Positions 1 through 10,258 of a stretch of DNA of 64,000 nt are shown piece by piece. Both the position numbers and the translations under genes were made by a program. The stretch lies in NCBI GenBank assembly GCA_012862575.1, contig BLSF01000022.1, positions 186,001-250,000 of the forward strand, given 5' to 3'. The notes beneath the pieces were generated by a model. It was given only the letters and a program-made list of their open reading frames with translations, was not told the DNA's origin and did no database searches. The stretch's first letter is position 1. Each line of letters starts with the position of its first letter. This DNA comes from Parietichytrium sp. I65-24A (Eukaryota; Sar; Bigyra; Thraustochytrida; Thraustochytriidae).

Positions 1-624
1 CAGGTGGCCCTGGAGCACAGCCATGACAGCAAAGTCGGACTTGGCAGTGGCCACCGCAAGCGCTCTATTACAACTCTCTTCGTCTGAACCGAGGTGATTT
101 CGTCTTAATAAATACTTTGCGCAATCTGGGTGGCCGCCCTCGCACGCATACTCTATCGGCGTCTTGCCCTTTATATCTGTGCTGGAGCTTCCCCCGAGCT
201 CGACGATGAGAGCAAGGCATTCCAAGTGACCTTCTTGCGCAGCAAAGTGGAGCGGAGTTTGCCCAAATGTATTCCTGACATCCACGAGATCAGGGCACGA
301 CTCGAGTAGCCTCTTCAGCTTGACCTTTTCTCCTTTCGCGGCCGCAGCCCACGGCGTATCCCACGTGATCCAGTTCTCCAGCGATCCTTCTTTTCCTCGT
401 CCGTTCCCCTTGGCCGCGAACACAAAGCTTTGTCTTCGCACATTCTCGCGCGTCAGCTGCCTCTGGAGGAATCGCGACTTTCGCGCTTGGAGCTGCCTCT
501 TCTTCAGGCCGTCTTCATGCGAGTTAGCCTCGACATCTGTCCCGCCAAGTCTTTCCAGCACATCGGTCTGTGCTCTTCCATCTCCGTCCTCTATTACATC
601 GGTCCCGGGCTCCATCCTTTGCAT
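1..624 (-). CDS. Ankyrin-repeat protein (C-terminus off the window)
   Basis: An open frame runs on the minus strand from an ATG at 624 (second in-frame ATG at 615) to the left edge, giving 208 codons with no stop. An in-frame stop lies a short way upstream of the ATG. The N-terminus is charged and basic (a KKRQLQARKSR-type stretch). It is followed by a segment W-D-T-P-W-A-A-A-A-K-G and then ankyrin repeats with the hallmarks FGQTPLHFAAQEGHLECL and KGKTPIEYACEGGHPDC. Ankyrin repeats are protein-binding scaffolds; no catalytic domain is visible in the part present, so the partner and role are unknown. It faces away from the DPY-30-motif gene starting at 1587. The 3' part lies outside the window, so full length and other domains cannot be judged. 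Confidence 0.75.
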   Translation of the reverse strand, partial: MQRMEPGTDVIEDGDGRAQTDVLERLGGTDVEANSHEDGLKKRQLQARKSRFLQRQLTRENVRRQSFVFAAKGNGRGKEGSLENWITWDTPWAAAAKGEKVKLKRLLESCPDLVDVRNTFGQTPLHFAAQEGHLECLALIVELGGSSSTDIKGKTPIEYACEGGHPDCAKYLLRRNHLGSDEESCNRALAVATAKSDFAVMAVLQGHL

Positions 625-1586
625 GCACCATCGCGTGAAAGCCGCCGCTCTCTGTCATCATTCATCATGATCTCTGCTATCATCGACATCGACATCGCCG
701 CCCCGAGGTCGTGTGGCCGGCCCCCAGAATTACGTGCACTGCTTTTCTCTGCCGTAACGGTAACTTTTGTCGTCGAGCTAGGGCACACGGTAGAGCATCC
801 TTAGCGGCCGCTGGGTTTTGTTGGATTTTGATTGATTTCAACTTGAGATTGATTTTGATTGTTGGTTGATTGATTGATTGTTGATTTGTATCGGTCGAAA
901 ACATCGAAATGTGTAGAAAATTTGAGAATTAGTTTTTAGAATTTCGGACTTGACTTATTTGTTTTGTTTGTTGTTTGTTGTGCTTTACAAGAAAATAGTG
1001 TTGCGGGCAAGAGCCAACAAGAAAAAATGTCGAAAGCACCGCGAACACCAGCGCGGTATAGTCTCGCGATTTGCTATCCTCGACCGCAATTGTGAGTTGA
1101 CCAACACCAAGACCAAATAAACTTACATAGACAAAGAAGAAGCGGAATGGTTGTTGCGTTTGGATGTTTTGTCCAGCTGCTTGCAATTTTCCCATTCATT
1201 CATTCTTTCCCTTTCTTTCTGTGCTTTCAGTAAACAGCGATCGCTTCCTCACTCTTCCAAAACATCTGCGCTGCCGACAGTGAGTGAGGACCACCCCTCA
1301 CGCGGCGAGGCAGTGTGGCCCATCTGTGCACCGGTAACGTGCGAACGGCAGTCAATTGACTGCGAAACAACACCAAAACACAACTTGACATCATCTGTCA
1401 ATCCGCTCTCGTGCTTGGAGCAGCAGCGAAGTGCATCGCAGCGCGTTCAGCTGTTCAGTCGTTCAGGTCGCACTCGCCAATAGCTTGTGTTGCAGTGGAC
1501 AGGCGCCATTGTCGTCAGTGTCACGCACGACCAGGAGCTCGCAGGTGTTTCTCGGCATTTGTAAGCAGCGCTGGCGGAGCGGAGAG
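625..1586. other. Divergent intergenic region with a candidate 5'-UTR intron
   Basis: Separates the ankyrin gene (minus) from the DPY-30-motif gene (plus). A good donor (GTGAGT at 1092) and a pyrimidine-rich acceptor (TTTCTTTCTGTGCTTTCAG, ending at 1230) would remove 139 bases from the 5' leader. Splicing these also joins an ATG at 1027 to a frame open until 1483, about 105 codons of low-complexity, unrecognised sequence. It could be an upstream ORF, a small gene or chance. A short GATT-rich run lies near 838-886. Confidence 0.4.
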
Positions 1587-2993
1587 ATGGAGGAGAAGCG
1601 CCAGGAATCTGCCCGCTCGCAGAGCTCGCAGATGGGAAAGAAGGTGGTGGACGTGGCCAAAGCGCGAGAGTATATGCGCGAGAAAGCCGAGCCCATCATC
1701 ACGAAGCTGGTCAAGGAGCTGGCGCTCGAGCAGCCCGACGATGTTCTGGGGTACATGATTTGGTTCGCCGAGCGAGAGCTTGGGGGCCAAGAGGAGGAAG
1801 AAGGCCCGGAGACGTCCGCTGACGAGGAGAAATTTGCCGAGCAAAAGTTTGAAACAGCCGAGCTTTCTTCGAGGGAAACTCCAAGAAATGAAGCGCGACC
1901 TGTACAGGAAGACGAGCCAGAGCATCTGAGCGAAGGAGGTCACGAAGATGAGGACCGCGATGTGGACGAGTTGAACGAGACGACGGAATACGACGACGAC
2001 TATGAGCAAGACGACGACAATCAGGAGGACGAGCAGCACTCTGAGCGCGAGAGCGAAGAGGAGCAAGAGCACAAGGAGGAAGAGGAGGAAAAGGTGCAGG
2101 CGGAAGAGCACGGTTTTGTCTGCTGCATTAGCGGCACTCCGGCGGAACTCAAGGTGAGAATGCCAGGGAGCGACGAGATTGAGTACTATTCGCGCGATCT
2201 GTTTGAGGCTTTAAAAAGAAAGAACAAGATGCGCGGAGCAGTAGCGGTGGAGCTTGACGAGGAGTTCCCTGAGGAAGAGGAGATTGGCGACGCTCCCTTC
2301 CCGATCACCGAGGAAGAGCGGGAGCGTCTCGCAGACAAGAAGACGGTTGATGAAGTTGACAGTCGCCCGGTGACCCCGCCTCGCCGCGGCTTTGAAATGA
2401 CTCGTCCAGGCGAGAATTACCACAACGGAGAAGGGCCTCGCATAGTTGGGGAAGTTGGGCCCGTCAAGTTTGAAGCTCGAGCTCTTGGAGAGTCAAATGC
2501 AACAGACAAGCGCGCAGCCGCGATCGAGGCCGCCGAGCGCAGAGCCAAGGAGAGCACGGATCACATTTCAGAGGAGCAGCGAGAGGAGCTCAAGTTGAAG
2601 CGAAAGAAGGACGAGCTGGTGGGTAAAATTTCTGCTCACTATGCATCGCTCGGCATGGATGCTCCAGTTGGTCTCGCAGCGGCTTCCATCGAGACGCTCC
2701 AGAAGCATTTTGCAAAGATAAGAATAAAGTCCGAGGAGAAGCGGAGCGAGCGCGTCGAGGAGGACCGCGCTCGCGGAAGCGAAGAAAAGGCCCGGGCCTT
2801 TCTCAAGCACGTGAAGACTGGCGGCGCGGAGTCGACCGAGAAGAGTGGGCTTGCCAGTTCCCAAACCCTCGCTTTCGAGCCTCGAGCTTTGGGTACTTCT
2901 GACCCTGCTCAGTCGTCTGAGGCCGACACCGCGGAGAAGCGTCGAGAGCGAGCTGCCATGGCCGCCATGCGCCGCTTCTCCAATGTGAAATAA
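1587..2993 (+). CDS. DPY-30/RIIa-type motif protein, highly acidic
   Basis: 468 residues from the ATG at 1587. The frame is open further upstream, but that part contains no ATG and looks like leader. Residues about 25-66 (a V-x-x-A-x-x-Y-M-R-E-K-A-E-P-I run, then L-x-x-E-x-P-D-D-V-L-G-Y-M) fit the short DPY-30/RII-alpha dimerisation-docking motif. That motif docks on AKAP-like helices in radial spokes, Set1/COMPASS complexes and other assemblies. A long Glu/Asp-rich disordered segment follows (about 100-180), then a mixed region with a VTPPRRGFEMTRPGENYHNG-like stretch, a helical Lys/Glu-rich part, and a basic end (M-A-A-M-R-R-F-S-N-V-K). The flagellar genes elsewhere in the window make an axonemal role plausible, but nothing here proves it. 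The motif call rests on visual similarity. Confidence 0.75.
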   Translation: MEEKRQESARSQSSQMGKKVVDVAKAREYMREKAEPIITKLVKELALEQPDDVLGYMIWFAERELGGQEEEEGPETSADEEKFAEQKFETAELSSRETPRNEARPVQEDEPEHLSEGGHEDEDRDVDELNETTEYDDDYEQDDDNQEDEQHSERESEEEQEHKEEEEEKVQAEEHGFVCCISGTPAELKVRMPGSDEIEYYSRDLFEALKRKNKMRGAVAVELDEEFPEEEEIGDAPFPITEEERERLADKKTVDEVDSRPVTPPRRGFEMTRPGENYHNGEGPRIVGEVGPVKFEARALGESNATDKRAAAIEAAERRAKESTDHISEEQREELKLKRKKDELVGKISAHYASLGMDAPVGLAAASIETLQKHFAKIRIKSEEKRSERVEEDRARGSEEKARAFLKHVKTGGAESTEKSGLASSQTLAFEPRALGTSDPAQSSEADTAEKRRERAAMAAMRRFSNVK

Positions 2994-5381
2994 TCAGTGA
3001 TGTAGTTTCTTTGAGTCTAAAGGTGTATTCAAATCTTCTCAACTCTGCACTTTTCCACCCGGATTCCGATCCACTGCTCTTGGGGCATTTCCCGCGTGCT
3101 GTTCTTCTCTTTTCCTGTTTTACATGTCAGAATTTGGAATTTGGAAGAAATTTCCCGTCGCAAAACGAATTTTTTCCCAGAGTTCATTCAGAAGTGTCAG
3201 AAATTTGTCAGAACAGAAAAGTAGCGAACCCTGTTGTTATGTTGTCGTTGTCGTTGTCGTTGTCGTGCCACAGTGCCACAGAAGAAACGTTTCGAAACGG
3301 CAGTTCTGATTACTTGGCGGTGTTCACGTTGGTTAACTTTTAGTTTATTTGGCACAGCGTCAAGTTCAAAATGACATTAGCCGTCGATGTTTCTGCCTTG
3401 CAATTTTCGCAACACATAATAAGGTGAGTCGTCACGGTTGTCCATGAATCAACGAATAAAAGATTTTGTCTTCATTCTAATCTTCCCAACTTCTGAATTC
3501 TGAATTTACAGAATTTAGAAGTTCAGAATTTTGATAATTGATAATTTATGGTTTCTTTCCTGGTATTCTGTACCGGTATGCTCTATTCGGAGGGAAAAGA
3601 AAAAGGAAAAAAGGAAAAAAAGAAAAAAAAAAGAAAAAAGGAAGAACGTGGCACAAGTCACATCAAGTCACGAGAGTCACGAGCCCACCTGCGCCCCAAA
3701 CATCCCCAAACTCTCTTTTACGCTCACCTCTTTCAGTAACTCGCTGCAGATACTGCAGATCGCCAAGATCTGTGCTATGATGAATGTGAATGTGCTACAA
3801 GGACAAGTGAGTTACACGCTATAGTTCTTCCTATTCCCACCTCGCACGAGGTTGGATCAAGGAAACCGACCAGTTCTACCGAGGGTGTAGTCAGCGCTAC
3901 TGCGTCGCAACTTTTTGTGTCGCTCTTTCCTACTGTTTTGAGGAAGAAGTTCTACTGAGGTGGGTAGGACGTTGTCGTTTCGCCGATACCAAGACTTCCT
4001 CGCAGCGGTCACTCTTTCCGGTAGTCTTGCAGTAGGCTGTTGCTGGCAAACCGTTGCGGAAAAAAAGTCCGCAAGGGTCCTACTGCTTGCGTCAAAAGAT
4101 TACCGTAAACGCAAAGTTACCTGCCGTTCTCGAGTGTGAGATTTCCCCGGATACCCCGAGAGAGCGGGGCCAGGTCCTCCTCATTCTAGCTAGTTCTACA
4201 ATTCAATATAAGAAGAGAGTGCGCTGCAACGCATCCTACTGAGCACATGTACTCGAGCCTATCATCGCCACTAGACAAGCGAGTAGAATCAGTTGGAACT
4301 GCTGTCTGACGCGCTCGGAAATGAGTGCGTGCATTGCCTCCACCTCTCTTTCAACGCTCCCTCCTCTCACAGCGAACGCACTAACTGATAACATACACAA
4401 ATCCTTGCGAACCTGAGAAGGTCTCAACATGTCTCAACTCCCATTTGCCAATTCACAAGTTTGTTCCCCCTTCATCGCCTTGTGAGTGAGTTGGACCCCA
4501 CTTCTCACAAAACTAAGCGGAAGTTACTCACTAAGTTATCATTCTTACCATCCTGCCAGCACCAGTATGCAGTACCTAGTCCAACACCCTCCTACCCAAT
4601 CTACTAGCTATGGCTATCCGTGCTAGTGTGTGGGAAGAGTACCAAGTACAGAGTACAGCTTACTGAGTACCAGTAGAAGTTGTCCGACAAAAGAAAAGCA
4701 TGAGCTAATGGCACTAGGCTTTTCTCTTAATCAATTTGTGTGACGGAGGGGAAGAAAAAAGAAGAGTTTGTCACTCACATCACTCACATCACTTGCAGTT
4801 TGTTCTTGTAAAGTAACAACAAGCAGTACGTAAACGCGGAGGAAGCCAGGTGTGGGAGGTTGTGTCCTCGAGTACCTGTGGGAGGAAAAGCTGCTGATTG
4901 GTTGGTTGGTTGGTTGGGGCGAGCGGCCCGTGTGGGAAGAAAGCGCGTGCACTGCAATCGGTCGGTCAGTGAATCAGTGAGTCAGTGAGTCAGTGAGTCA
5001 GTGAAACAGTGAAACAGTGGGTGGGTGGAACAGGAAGAGATCTGAATTTTGAATTCTGAATTCTGAATTCTGAATTCTGAATTCAAAAGTTCTGGTTGAT
5101 TGGATAGGTGTGGTCTTCTTGTTGGAGAGCCCAGCTGACGGTGGAGCTGTGCGTTGTTGCACGCAAAGCTGCTCGCTTGAAAAGTGGTCGGCACGAAATA
5201 CTGGAATACCGGAATATCGGAATATCGGAATACGGACGGGTTTTGGAGTTGCCCCGACTGCAAAGTTGAGACCTGAGGTGCGAAGGTCAACGGGCTTTGT
5301 TTTTATGGTCGAAAGAGCTTTGTCTGTGGCAAGCAGGTGGAATCCCGTCACGATCTGGGGGCGGAGAGCGAACCCGCAAAG
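2994..5381. other. Gene-free stretch with tandem repeats and a purine tract
   Basis: No convincing gene. It contains a GTTGTC microsatellite (3241-3266), an A/G-only purine tract (about 3590-3646), a CTAC/GTAC-rich island (about 3830-4720), and several short repeats close to the next gene, listed separately. Small frames over the purine tract and the repeats have no conserved features. Confidence 0.6.
4965..5235. repeat. Three short tandem arrays upstream of the rolling-stone-like gene
   Basis: 8-base CAGTGAGT-type units at about 4965-5020. Then 7-base GAATTCT units (about five) at 5051-5085. Then imperfect 8-base CGGAATAT/GGAATACC units at about 5196-5235. All lie 150-420 bases upstream of the ATG at 5382. 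A GGTT array is also present at about 4896-4919. Confidence 0.8.
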
Positions 5382-6701
5382 ATGGAACATAGCCTGGGCA
5401 AGGAGGTAGAGAGCCGGGATCCCAGCAGAACTGAGCAAAATGGGAGCTTCGAGCAGGTGAGACTTCCAGGACAGGTGGACCCCACCGAAGATGAGCCCGC
5501 CACTATCGGGGATGCGGCACTTGCTGGGCGAGTCGAGTCCGTGCAGCGCAAGTCCAGTGAAGCGGAGATCGAGATCCAACCGTCTACTGCGATGGAAGAA
5601 ACAGTTAATATCGATGACATCCCTGGGCTATCGAAGCCCAGCAATGCATCTCGCGAGTCTGGGTATGCAGTAGTGTATGATGCTCATGCGGAAGACGACA
5701 GCGACCCAGCTGGAAATTTTGGTCTGATTGAGGCTACTGGCAACGCCGAAGACGGTGAGGAGGATGCAGCAGAGCCTCTTGTGAGGAAGGCAGAGCCTGC
5801 GGAGGGCACTGCTCCATTGCAGCAAAAGTTTTCGCGCAAAGTGCGACCACTCCCGCACCCACGCGCAATGCATCGCAGGGCGCGAAAGGTGAAGCGCGTA
5901 ATCGACTTGTTCACCTACAGCCCCTACTTTAGCACCTGTGCACAGCTTGGACGTTTCAGGGCCTTCGTGGCGTTGTACGCATGGGTTTCGCTCTTCGTTT
6001 CGATTCCTCTCTGGGGAGAGGGTAATCAGCTTATGCGCGGTAACCACGCTTGCACCTACTCTTCAGGCGCTGTGGGGATGTTTTTCACGCATCCAACATT
6101 TTGGAACTTGCTGCTCTGCTGCCTTAAACTAAGCATCGGAGCTTATCTATGCCTCAAAAACCGGGACCCTAAGCTTCGAGTTTGGTACTCGCTCTTGGAG
6201 CACGTGGCGCTGCCAGGGACTTTAACCTACAGCATTTTCTTTTGGGGTGCGTACACCTCGCTCGAAACCCAACTCGCCAAGGGCTTGGCTTTTAACAACC
6301 ATCTTGCGCTTCCCTTAATTCTTGTCCTCGAGACATGGGTAAGCAAGGCGCCTTTTCTGATCGAGCGCATCTGGCAGATCGCAATCTACCTGCTTTGGCA
6401 AGCCTTTTTTGTGTACATTTTCGAATCCGTGTCGGGCCCTGGGTGCTACTTGCTTCCGGCCCTCAACCCGGATCGCAATGTACTCTGGATTTCATATCCG
6501 GGATTGCTGATGCTCTATCTGGCGGGATTCTTTGCGTGTTACACGTTTACCCAACTTCGCGACCACGTTGCGCCATGTGGTCAAGAGGTGTTCCCTCCTC
6601 AAGCCCAAACGCAAACTCGAATTCACTGCTACTGCCCAGAGCGCGTGCTCAATTCCAAGTTGCTTGCGACACAAGGCAGCGCCACACGGCTCCCTAAATA
6701 A
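5382..6701 (+). CDS. Rolling-stone / FAR-17a-AIG1-like multipass membrane protein
   Basis: 439 residues from the ATG at 5382; the frame extends upstream only through non-ATG codons. The first ~165 residues are acidic and disordered. The rest is a polytopic domain starting at VKRVIDLFTYSPYF, with about six hydrophobic segments. The signature is N-N-H-L-A-L-P-L-I-L-V-L-E-T-W followed by a P-F-L-I-E-R-I-W helix and W-Q-A-F-F-V-Y-I-F-E. This matches the pattern of the rolling-stone and FAR-17a/AIG1 superfamily (H-x-x-N-type motif, lumenal loops, several conserved aromatics). AIG1/ADTRP members hydrolyse fatty-acid esters of hydroxy fatty acids, whereas rolling stone acts in myoblast fusion; which applies here is unknown. 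It ends in a short polar tail. The family call comes from pattern recognition, so the confidence is moderate. Confidence 0.65.
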   Translation: MEHSLGKEVESRDPSRTEQNGSFEQVRLPGQVDPTEDEPATIGDAALAGRVESVQRKSSEAEIEIQPSTAMEETVNIDDIPGLSKPSNASRESGYAVVYDAHAEDDSDPAGNFGLIEATGNAEDGEEDAAEPLVRKAEPAEGTAPLQQKFSRKVRPLPHPRAMHRRARKVKRVIDLFTYSPYFSTCAQLGRFRAFVALYAWVSLFVSIPLWGEGNQLMRGNHACTYSSGAVGMFFTHPTFWNLLLCCLKLSIGAYLCLKNRDPKLRVWYSLLEHVALPGTLTYSIFFWGAYTSLETQLAKGLAFNNHLALPLILVLETWVSKAPFLIERIWQIAIYLLWQAFFVYIFESVSGPGCYLLPALNPDRNVLWISYPGLLMLYLAGFFACYTFTQLRDHVAPCGQEVFPPQAQTQTRIHCYCPERVLNSKLLATQGSATRLPK

Positions 6702-7410
6702 GGCATTCCTGCCCGCCTCCCGTGAACTGTATATATATACCATATTCGACCAATTCTTCTATTCAAATACCCTTCTTCTTCTCACGACTGATTCAAGCTT
6801 TGAAAAAGAGACTCTCTTCTCTGCGCATCGCGCCCCCTTTCACACTGAAGTTGCCGGTTTTCCATCCTACCTGCCAGTGAGATTCCGACTCGGAGAACTC
6901 GGAGAGCATGAGCCGAACGGACCATGCGGCGTCGTTCCCCATCCTGCTCGAACATTTGCATTTACTACTTTCTAAATTCTATTTTTACTGTTAGTTAGTT
7001 GCCTCTTGTGCGTCGCAATGCTCGCTACAGAATCTACAAAAGATGACTAGCATTCGCACTCCCAATGCGATCATGGGAGACGCGAGCACGCGAGTCTCTG
7101 GCCGCACGCTTGCCTCACGTCCTCGTATCGCCTCGTTACGACAGCAGCTCTGCCTTGGCAAACTGCACAGAGCGTCGTTGCTGCCGCTACGCTGTGCCTT
7201 CGTCCAGGTTCACCGCGCCTATACCATCCGCTTCGACCTGGTTTGGCCCAGTAGCGAGAGGGTTTGCCCTTAGCTCTCTTTCATTCATTCATTCTTTCTC
7301 ACTCTCGCTCTTAATCTTGTTCTTGTTCTTGCTCTCGTTCTCGTTTTGGAAGAGTGGCGTTGCGCTGCAAGCGCTGGCACAGAGCTTGGGCCGCACAAGC
7401 AGCGGAGGCG
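6702..7410. other. Intergenic, no gene seen
   Basis: 3' flank of the membrane protein and 5' flank of CMC4. It holds a short TATATATATA run near 6730 and several small frames without recognisable features. Confidence 0.5.
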
Positions 7411-7644
7411 ATGGTGTTCGTGTACCAAGGCGCGGGGAAAAAGCAGAAAGAGGGCGAGGAAGATCCTTGCCTCGCGAGCAGACGGTGCAGGCAGCTTGCA
7501 TGCGACATTCAGTGGTGTCTGTCGAGGAATGGCTACAGGCAGGACAAGTGCGAGGAGTTTGTGCAGCGATGGGAGGAATGCTGTGAAAGGGAAAAGATGA
7601 AGAAGAGGTTGAAGGCCGAGAATGCGAAGGCGCCAAAGGAGTGA
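7411..7644 (+). CDS. CMC4: CMC4/p8-MTCP1-like twin-cysteine mitochondrial protein
   Basis: 77 residues from the ATG at 7411; a longer frame upstream has no ATG nearer than this one. The core D-P-C ... L-A-C-D-I-Q-W-C-L-S-R-N-G-Y then K-C and E-E-C-C lines up cysteine by cysteine with human CMC4 (DPC, ACEIQKC, KC, KCC). Cysteines are at 20, 31, 36, 47, 57 and 58, with the same 10- and 9-residue gaps, plus one extra at 26. CMC4 proteins are small CHCH-fold proteins of the mitochondrial intermembrane space, imported and oxidised by the Mia40 pathway. Their exact role is poorly defined. The basic Lys-rich C-terminus and the short N-terminal extension are specific to this copy. The gene lies downstream of, and on the same strand as, the rolling-stone-like gene. 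Confidence 0.85.
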   Translation: MVFVYQGAGKKQKEGEEDPCLASRRCRQLACDIQWCLSRNGYRQDKCEEFVQRWEECCEREKMKKRLKAENAKAPKE

Positions 7645-7997
7645 AAGGTTGCTCGTGCGCCAAGGGCAGTTAGCGTGTATATATAGCACAAGTATTTCGT
7701 CCCGCCAGGTGACTGCAAGGTCTCCTTGAAAACTAGTAGTTCTTTTTTTAATTCTCTCAAAATTACTCTGATCTTTCGCTTCGGCTGCCACTGCCGGGCC
7801 TTTCTTATCTTCTACTGTCGCACCACACCTGCACGTGTGAATTTTCTTTTCCTTACTTCAGGTCATCAATGCACAGCCGTCATGCTCCTTTCTTGTGATC
7901 ATGCCCTTAGCAGCCTCGATCCCTAGCCTACACTGTGGCCTCCGCCTCGGGCGTTCGCTGGCGCGCGATGGGATGGCATTCGCCACCAAACGCGTTC
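7645..7997. other. Convergent 3' flanks of CMC4 and UBE2K
   Basis: 353 bases between two stop codons on opposite strands. A TATATATA run is at about 7678. No gene seen. Confidence 0.5.
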
Positions 7998-9102
7998 TTA
8001 TGCGTTACTGAGAAGGTGGTTGAGAGCCTTTTCCTGGTCTCCACCAACGGCAGCAAGAGCCTCCTTGACCATATCCTCGGAAAATCCCATCTCGCAGAGC
8101 CCCTTGACAACTTCGTCGCTGGAGACCTCCACCGCGTACTGGCTTGTCCTGAGACGATTGTCGGAGCAGCAACTTGTCAGCTTGCCTTTCAAACTTCATT
8201 TCATCTTCAACACATGCACGGTCGACTTACCAAAATGTCGCGGTCTTGTCAAAGAGAGGCTAGATATTTGAAGATATAAGCATTTCCGTGAGTGCCCTCC
8301 TCAAGGTGAAATACAGCAGCAACGGTAACAACAACTCACCTTGTCCTTGAGAAACTGGGTCGCCACTTGGGCGTCTTGAGGGTCGCTAGGCTCCGGAGCC
8401 GACAAGAGTGCCTTCAACATGGATTACGAGTCAGGTGCAATCAATTCTAAGCAAGGATTCCAGCTTGCTGTTCGAGACTTACCTGCAAAGACACGAGCGC
8501 AGTCTTGATGGTAAGTGCAGGGGACCATTGATCCTTAAGAATATCCAAACAGATAGCGCCGGTTACAGAAGACACATTCGGGTGCCAAATCTTGGTCGTG
8601 AACTTCATTTTTGGAGGCTCAAACGGGTACGAGTCTGGGATAGTTATATCCACACAGAAGATGCCGCCCTCGTACACAGTTCCCGTTGGACCCTTGATCT
8701 TTCCAGCCAGCCTGTCATACTTGCCATCCTCTATGCACCTGACCGACACTCCAGTCAATTTCTGTACACCCATCACGCCTCCACTCGTTAGACACCGCCA
8801 CACCATCCAATGCAAACATACTCCGCAATTAAACGGTCCCCAGGCTTGGAAACCGAACATTGCCCAAAAACTTCACGGTCCACCAAGTTCCAGGAGCGAT
8901 CATCTTCCGGGATTCATCTCGCGAGCACTGCTGGCATAAACCGCATAAATGGCATAAAATGGCATAAACCAACAACGCAATCCGCTCCCTCCCTATCTCG
9001 CTCCTCCACCACTCGCATCCACACCAAACTCAAAAGTAAACGCACCTCATCCTTGGCGCACTCCGCCAGCTCCTTCACGATCCTCCTCTTGTCCGTTGGC
9101 AT
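7998..9102 (-). CDS. UBE2K: Ubiquitin-conjugating enzyme E2 with C-terminal UBA domain (UBE2K/Ubc1 type)
   Basis: Five exons on the minus strand: 9046-9102, 8483-8761, 8340-8411, 8231-8259 and 7998-8148. All four introns are GT-AG (donors GTGCGT, GTAAGT, GTGAGT, GTAAGT). The joined product is 195 residues (human UBE2K is 200). The UBC fold carries P-F-E-P-P-K at about 65-70, HPN at 79-81 and the active-site Cys at 90 within [10 protein letters not shown]. Residues 112-136 ([17 protein letters not shown]) are typical of this subclass. A UBA domain (about 157-194, with L-C-E-M-G-F) closes the protein. UBE2K/Ubc1 enzymes take ubiquitin from E1 and extend Lys48 chains in cytosol and nucleus. Exon 4 is only 29 bases. 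The joins were chosen by splice consensus and alignment to the family, and all phases agree. Confidence 0.92.
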
Positions 9103-9214
9103 CTCCCCGCAGCTACTGCACGAGCTCCTCCTGCTTCTTCCTGTCCCCTACTTCTTTCTGCCCCCTTCCTCCTTCCCTCTCAGTCCGTTTCTGCTCCTCT
9201 GTTCTTGCTTAATT

Positions 9215-10257
9215 CTGTTCTGTCCCCGCTCTCCCATTCTCTCTCTCTACTCTCTCTTTGATTTTTGGTGATGTGTTCGCTAATGATCGCTACTTGACGT
9301 GGTACGGGCGAATGATACTCGCAGTTAGATGATTGGGTAGGTGTGGGAATACGCCGTGGGAGAGTTAGTGATCGTGGTAGAGGCAGGGTAGTGGTTTTCT
9401 GTGCTCTCTGCGCTCTAGTGGAGTGTACCAGGATGTGTATGGAGGTGATAGGACTATCACTAGGGACGCCAGTGAACTTCGTCGGGTTCCTTGTGCTCGC
9501 TAGTGTTCCCTTATCTACTTAGTAGTAGTAAATGATATGGAAGAATAATAGAACTGACTATAGTACTCCTTACTAACCCTTCATAGTAATGCTATAGAAG
9601 CGATTAAAAGACTATGCCAATACGTAACTTCATGTTGAGAGTCCAGGCGGACACGTGCTCGATTCTTGCTCGCTTGCTTTTTTGATTTGCTGGCTGGAGT
9701 CTTGAGATGTCTTGAGTTGTGATAATATGGGTTGTGATAAAAAGAGTTTCGCAACCGGCTTTCATTTTGTACGCATAGGTCCAAAAAATAGAAACCCCAA
9801 GCAGCCTCATGCACAGTGTGTTCGCTCAAGAGCCGCGGGAACTCACTGACATTCATTGTATTTCGGCTTCAAAAGCTCTGAATTCGCTGTTCAAAACTGT
9901 GCTCCGCACATTGACTAGAGCAGTTCGCCATTTCGTGCTTGCTGATAGCAAAGCTTCTTTCTTACGAACTCAGAAAGCTCTGGAGGTTCTCACGTTCCGT
10001 TCGGTTCTTGTCTCTTTCACTTCCTGTCGATTTTGGGTTCTTGGCTCTTCATCAACCTTTCATATTCCTAACCATCGCCACGCGAAACTCATAAGGGCAT
10101 TCAAATTTAAACGAGGGCGACCAAAGAACCGCCCTCTCCTACTGCACGTCTACCGTTAACGCTGAGAATAGCTGATGAACAAATTAGTCCCCTCTCTCCC
10201 CCTCTCTCTCTCTCTCTCTCTCCTCTCGTCCCACCACCTACGACGGCGTACGACCCG
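9215..10257. repeat. Direct repeat copy A (~1.04 kb), left of a single N
   Basis: Begins CTGTTCTGTCCCCGC and ends in ...GACCCG just before the N at 10258. It matches 10259-11302 almost base for base, with scattered substitutions, a CT-run length change, and a ragged right end with several extra bases. A 116-codon plus-strand frame (9809-10159) and a 91-codon minus-strand frame are present in both copies, but neither resembles a known protein. No terminal inverted repeats or target duplications are seen, so it does not look like a transposon. Confidence 0.85.
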
Positions 10258-10258
10258 N
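10258..10258. other. Single ambiguous base at the junction of two near-identical copies
   Basis: An N sits exactly between copy A and copy B of the 1.04-kb repeat. This is the pattern left when two overlapping contigs are placed end to end and not merged. Confidence 0.8.

Noticed and set aside
1521-2111. 196-codon minus-strand frame rich in Leu/Val
   Set aside because: It is the antisense shadow of the Glu/Asp-rich part of the DPY-30-motif gene.
9809-10159. 116-codon frame present in both 1.04-kb copies
   Set aside because: Its apparent conservation comes only from the duplication; no family features, and the minus strand is equally open.
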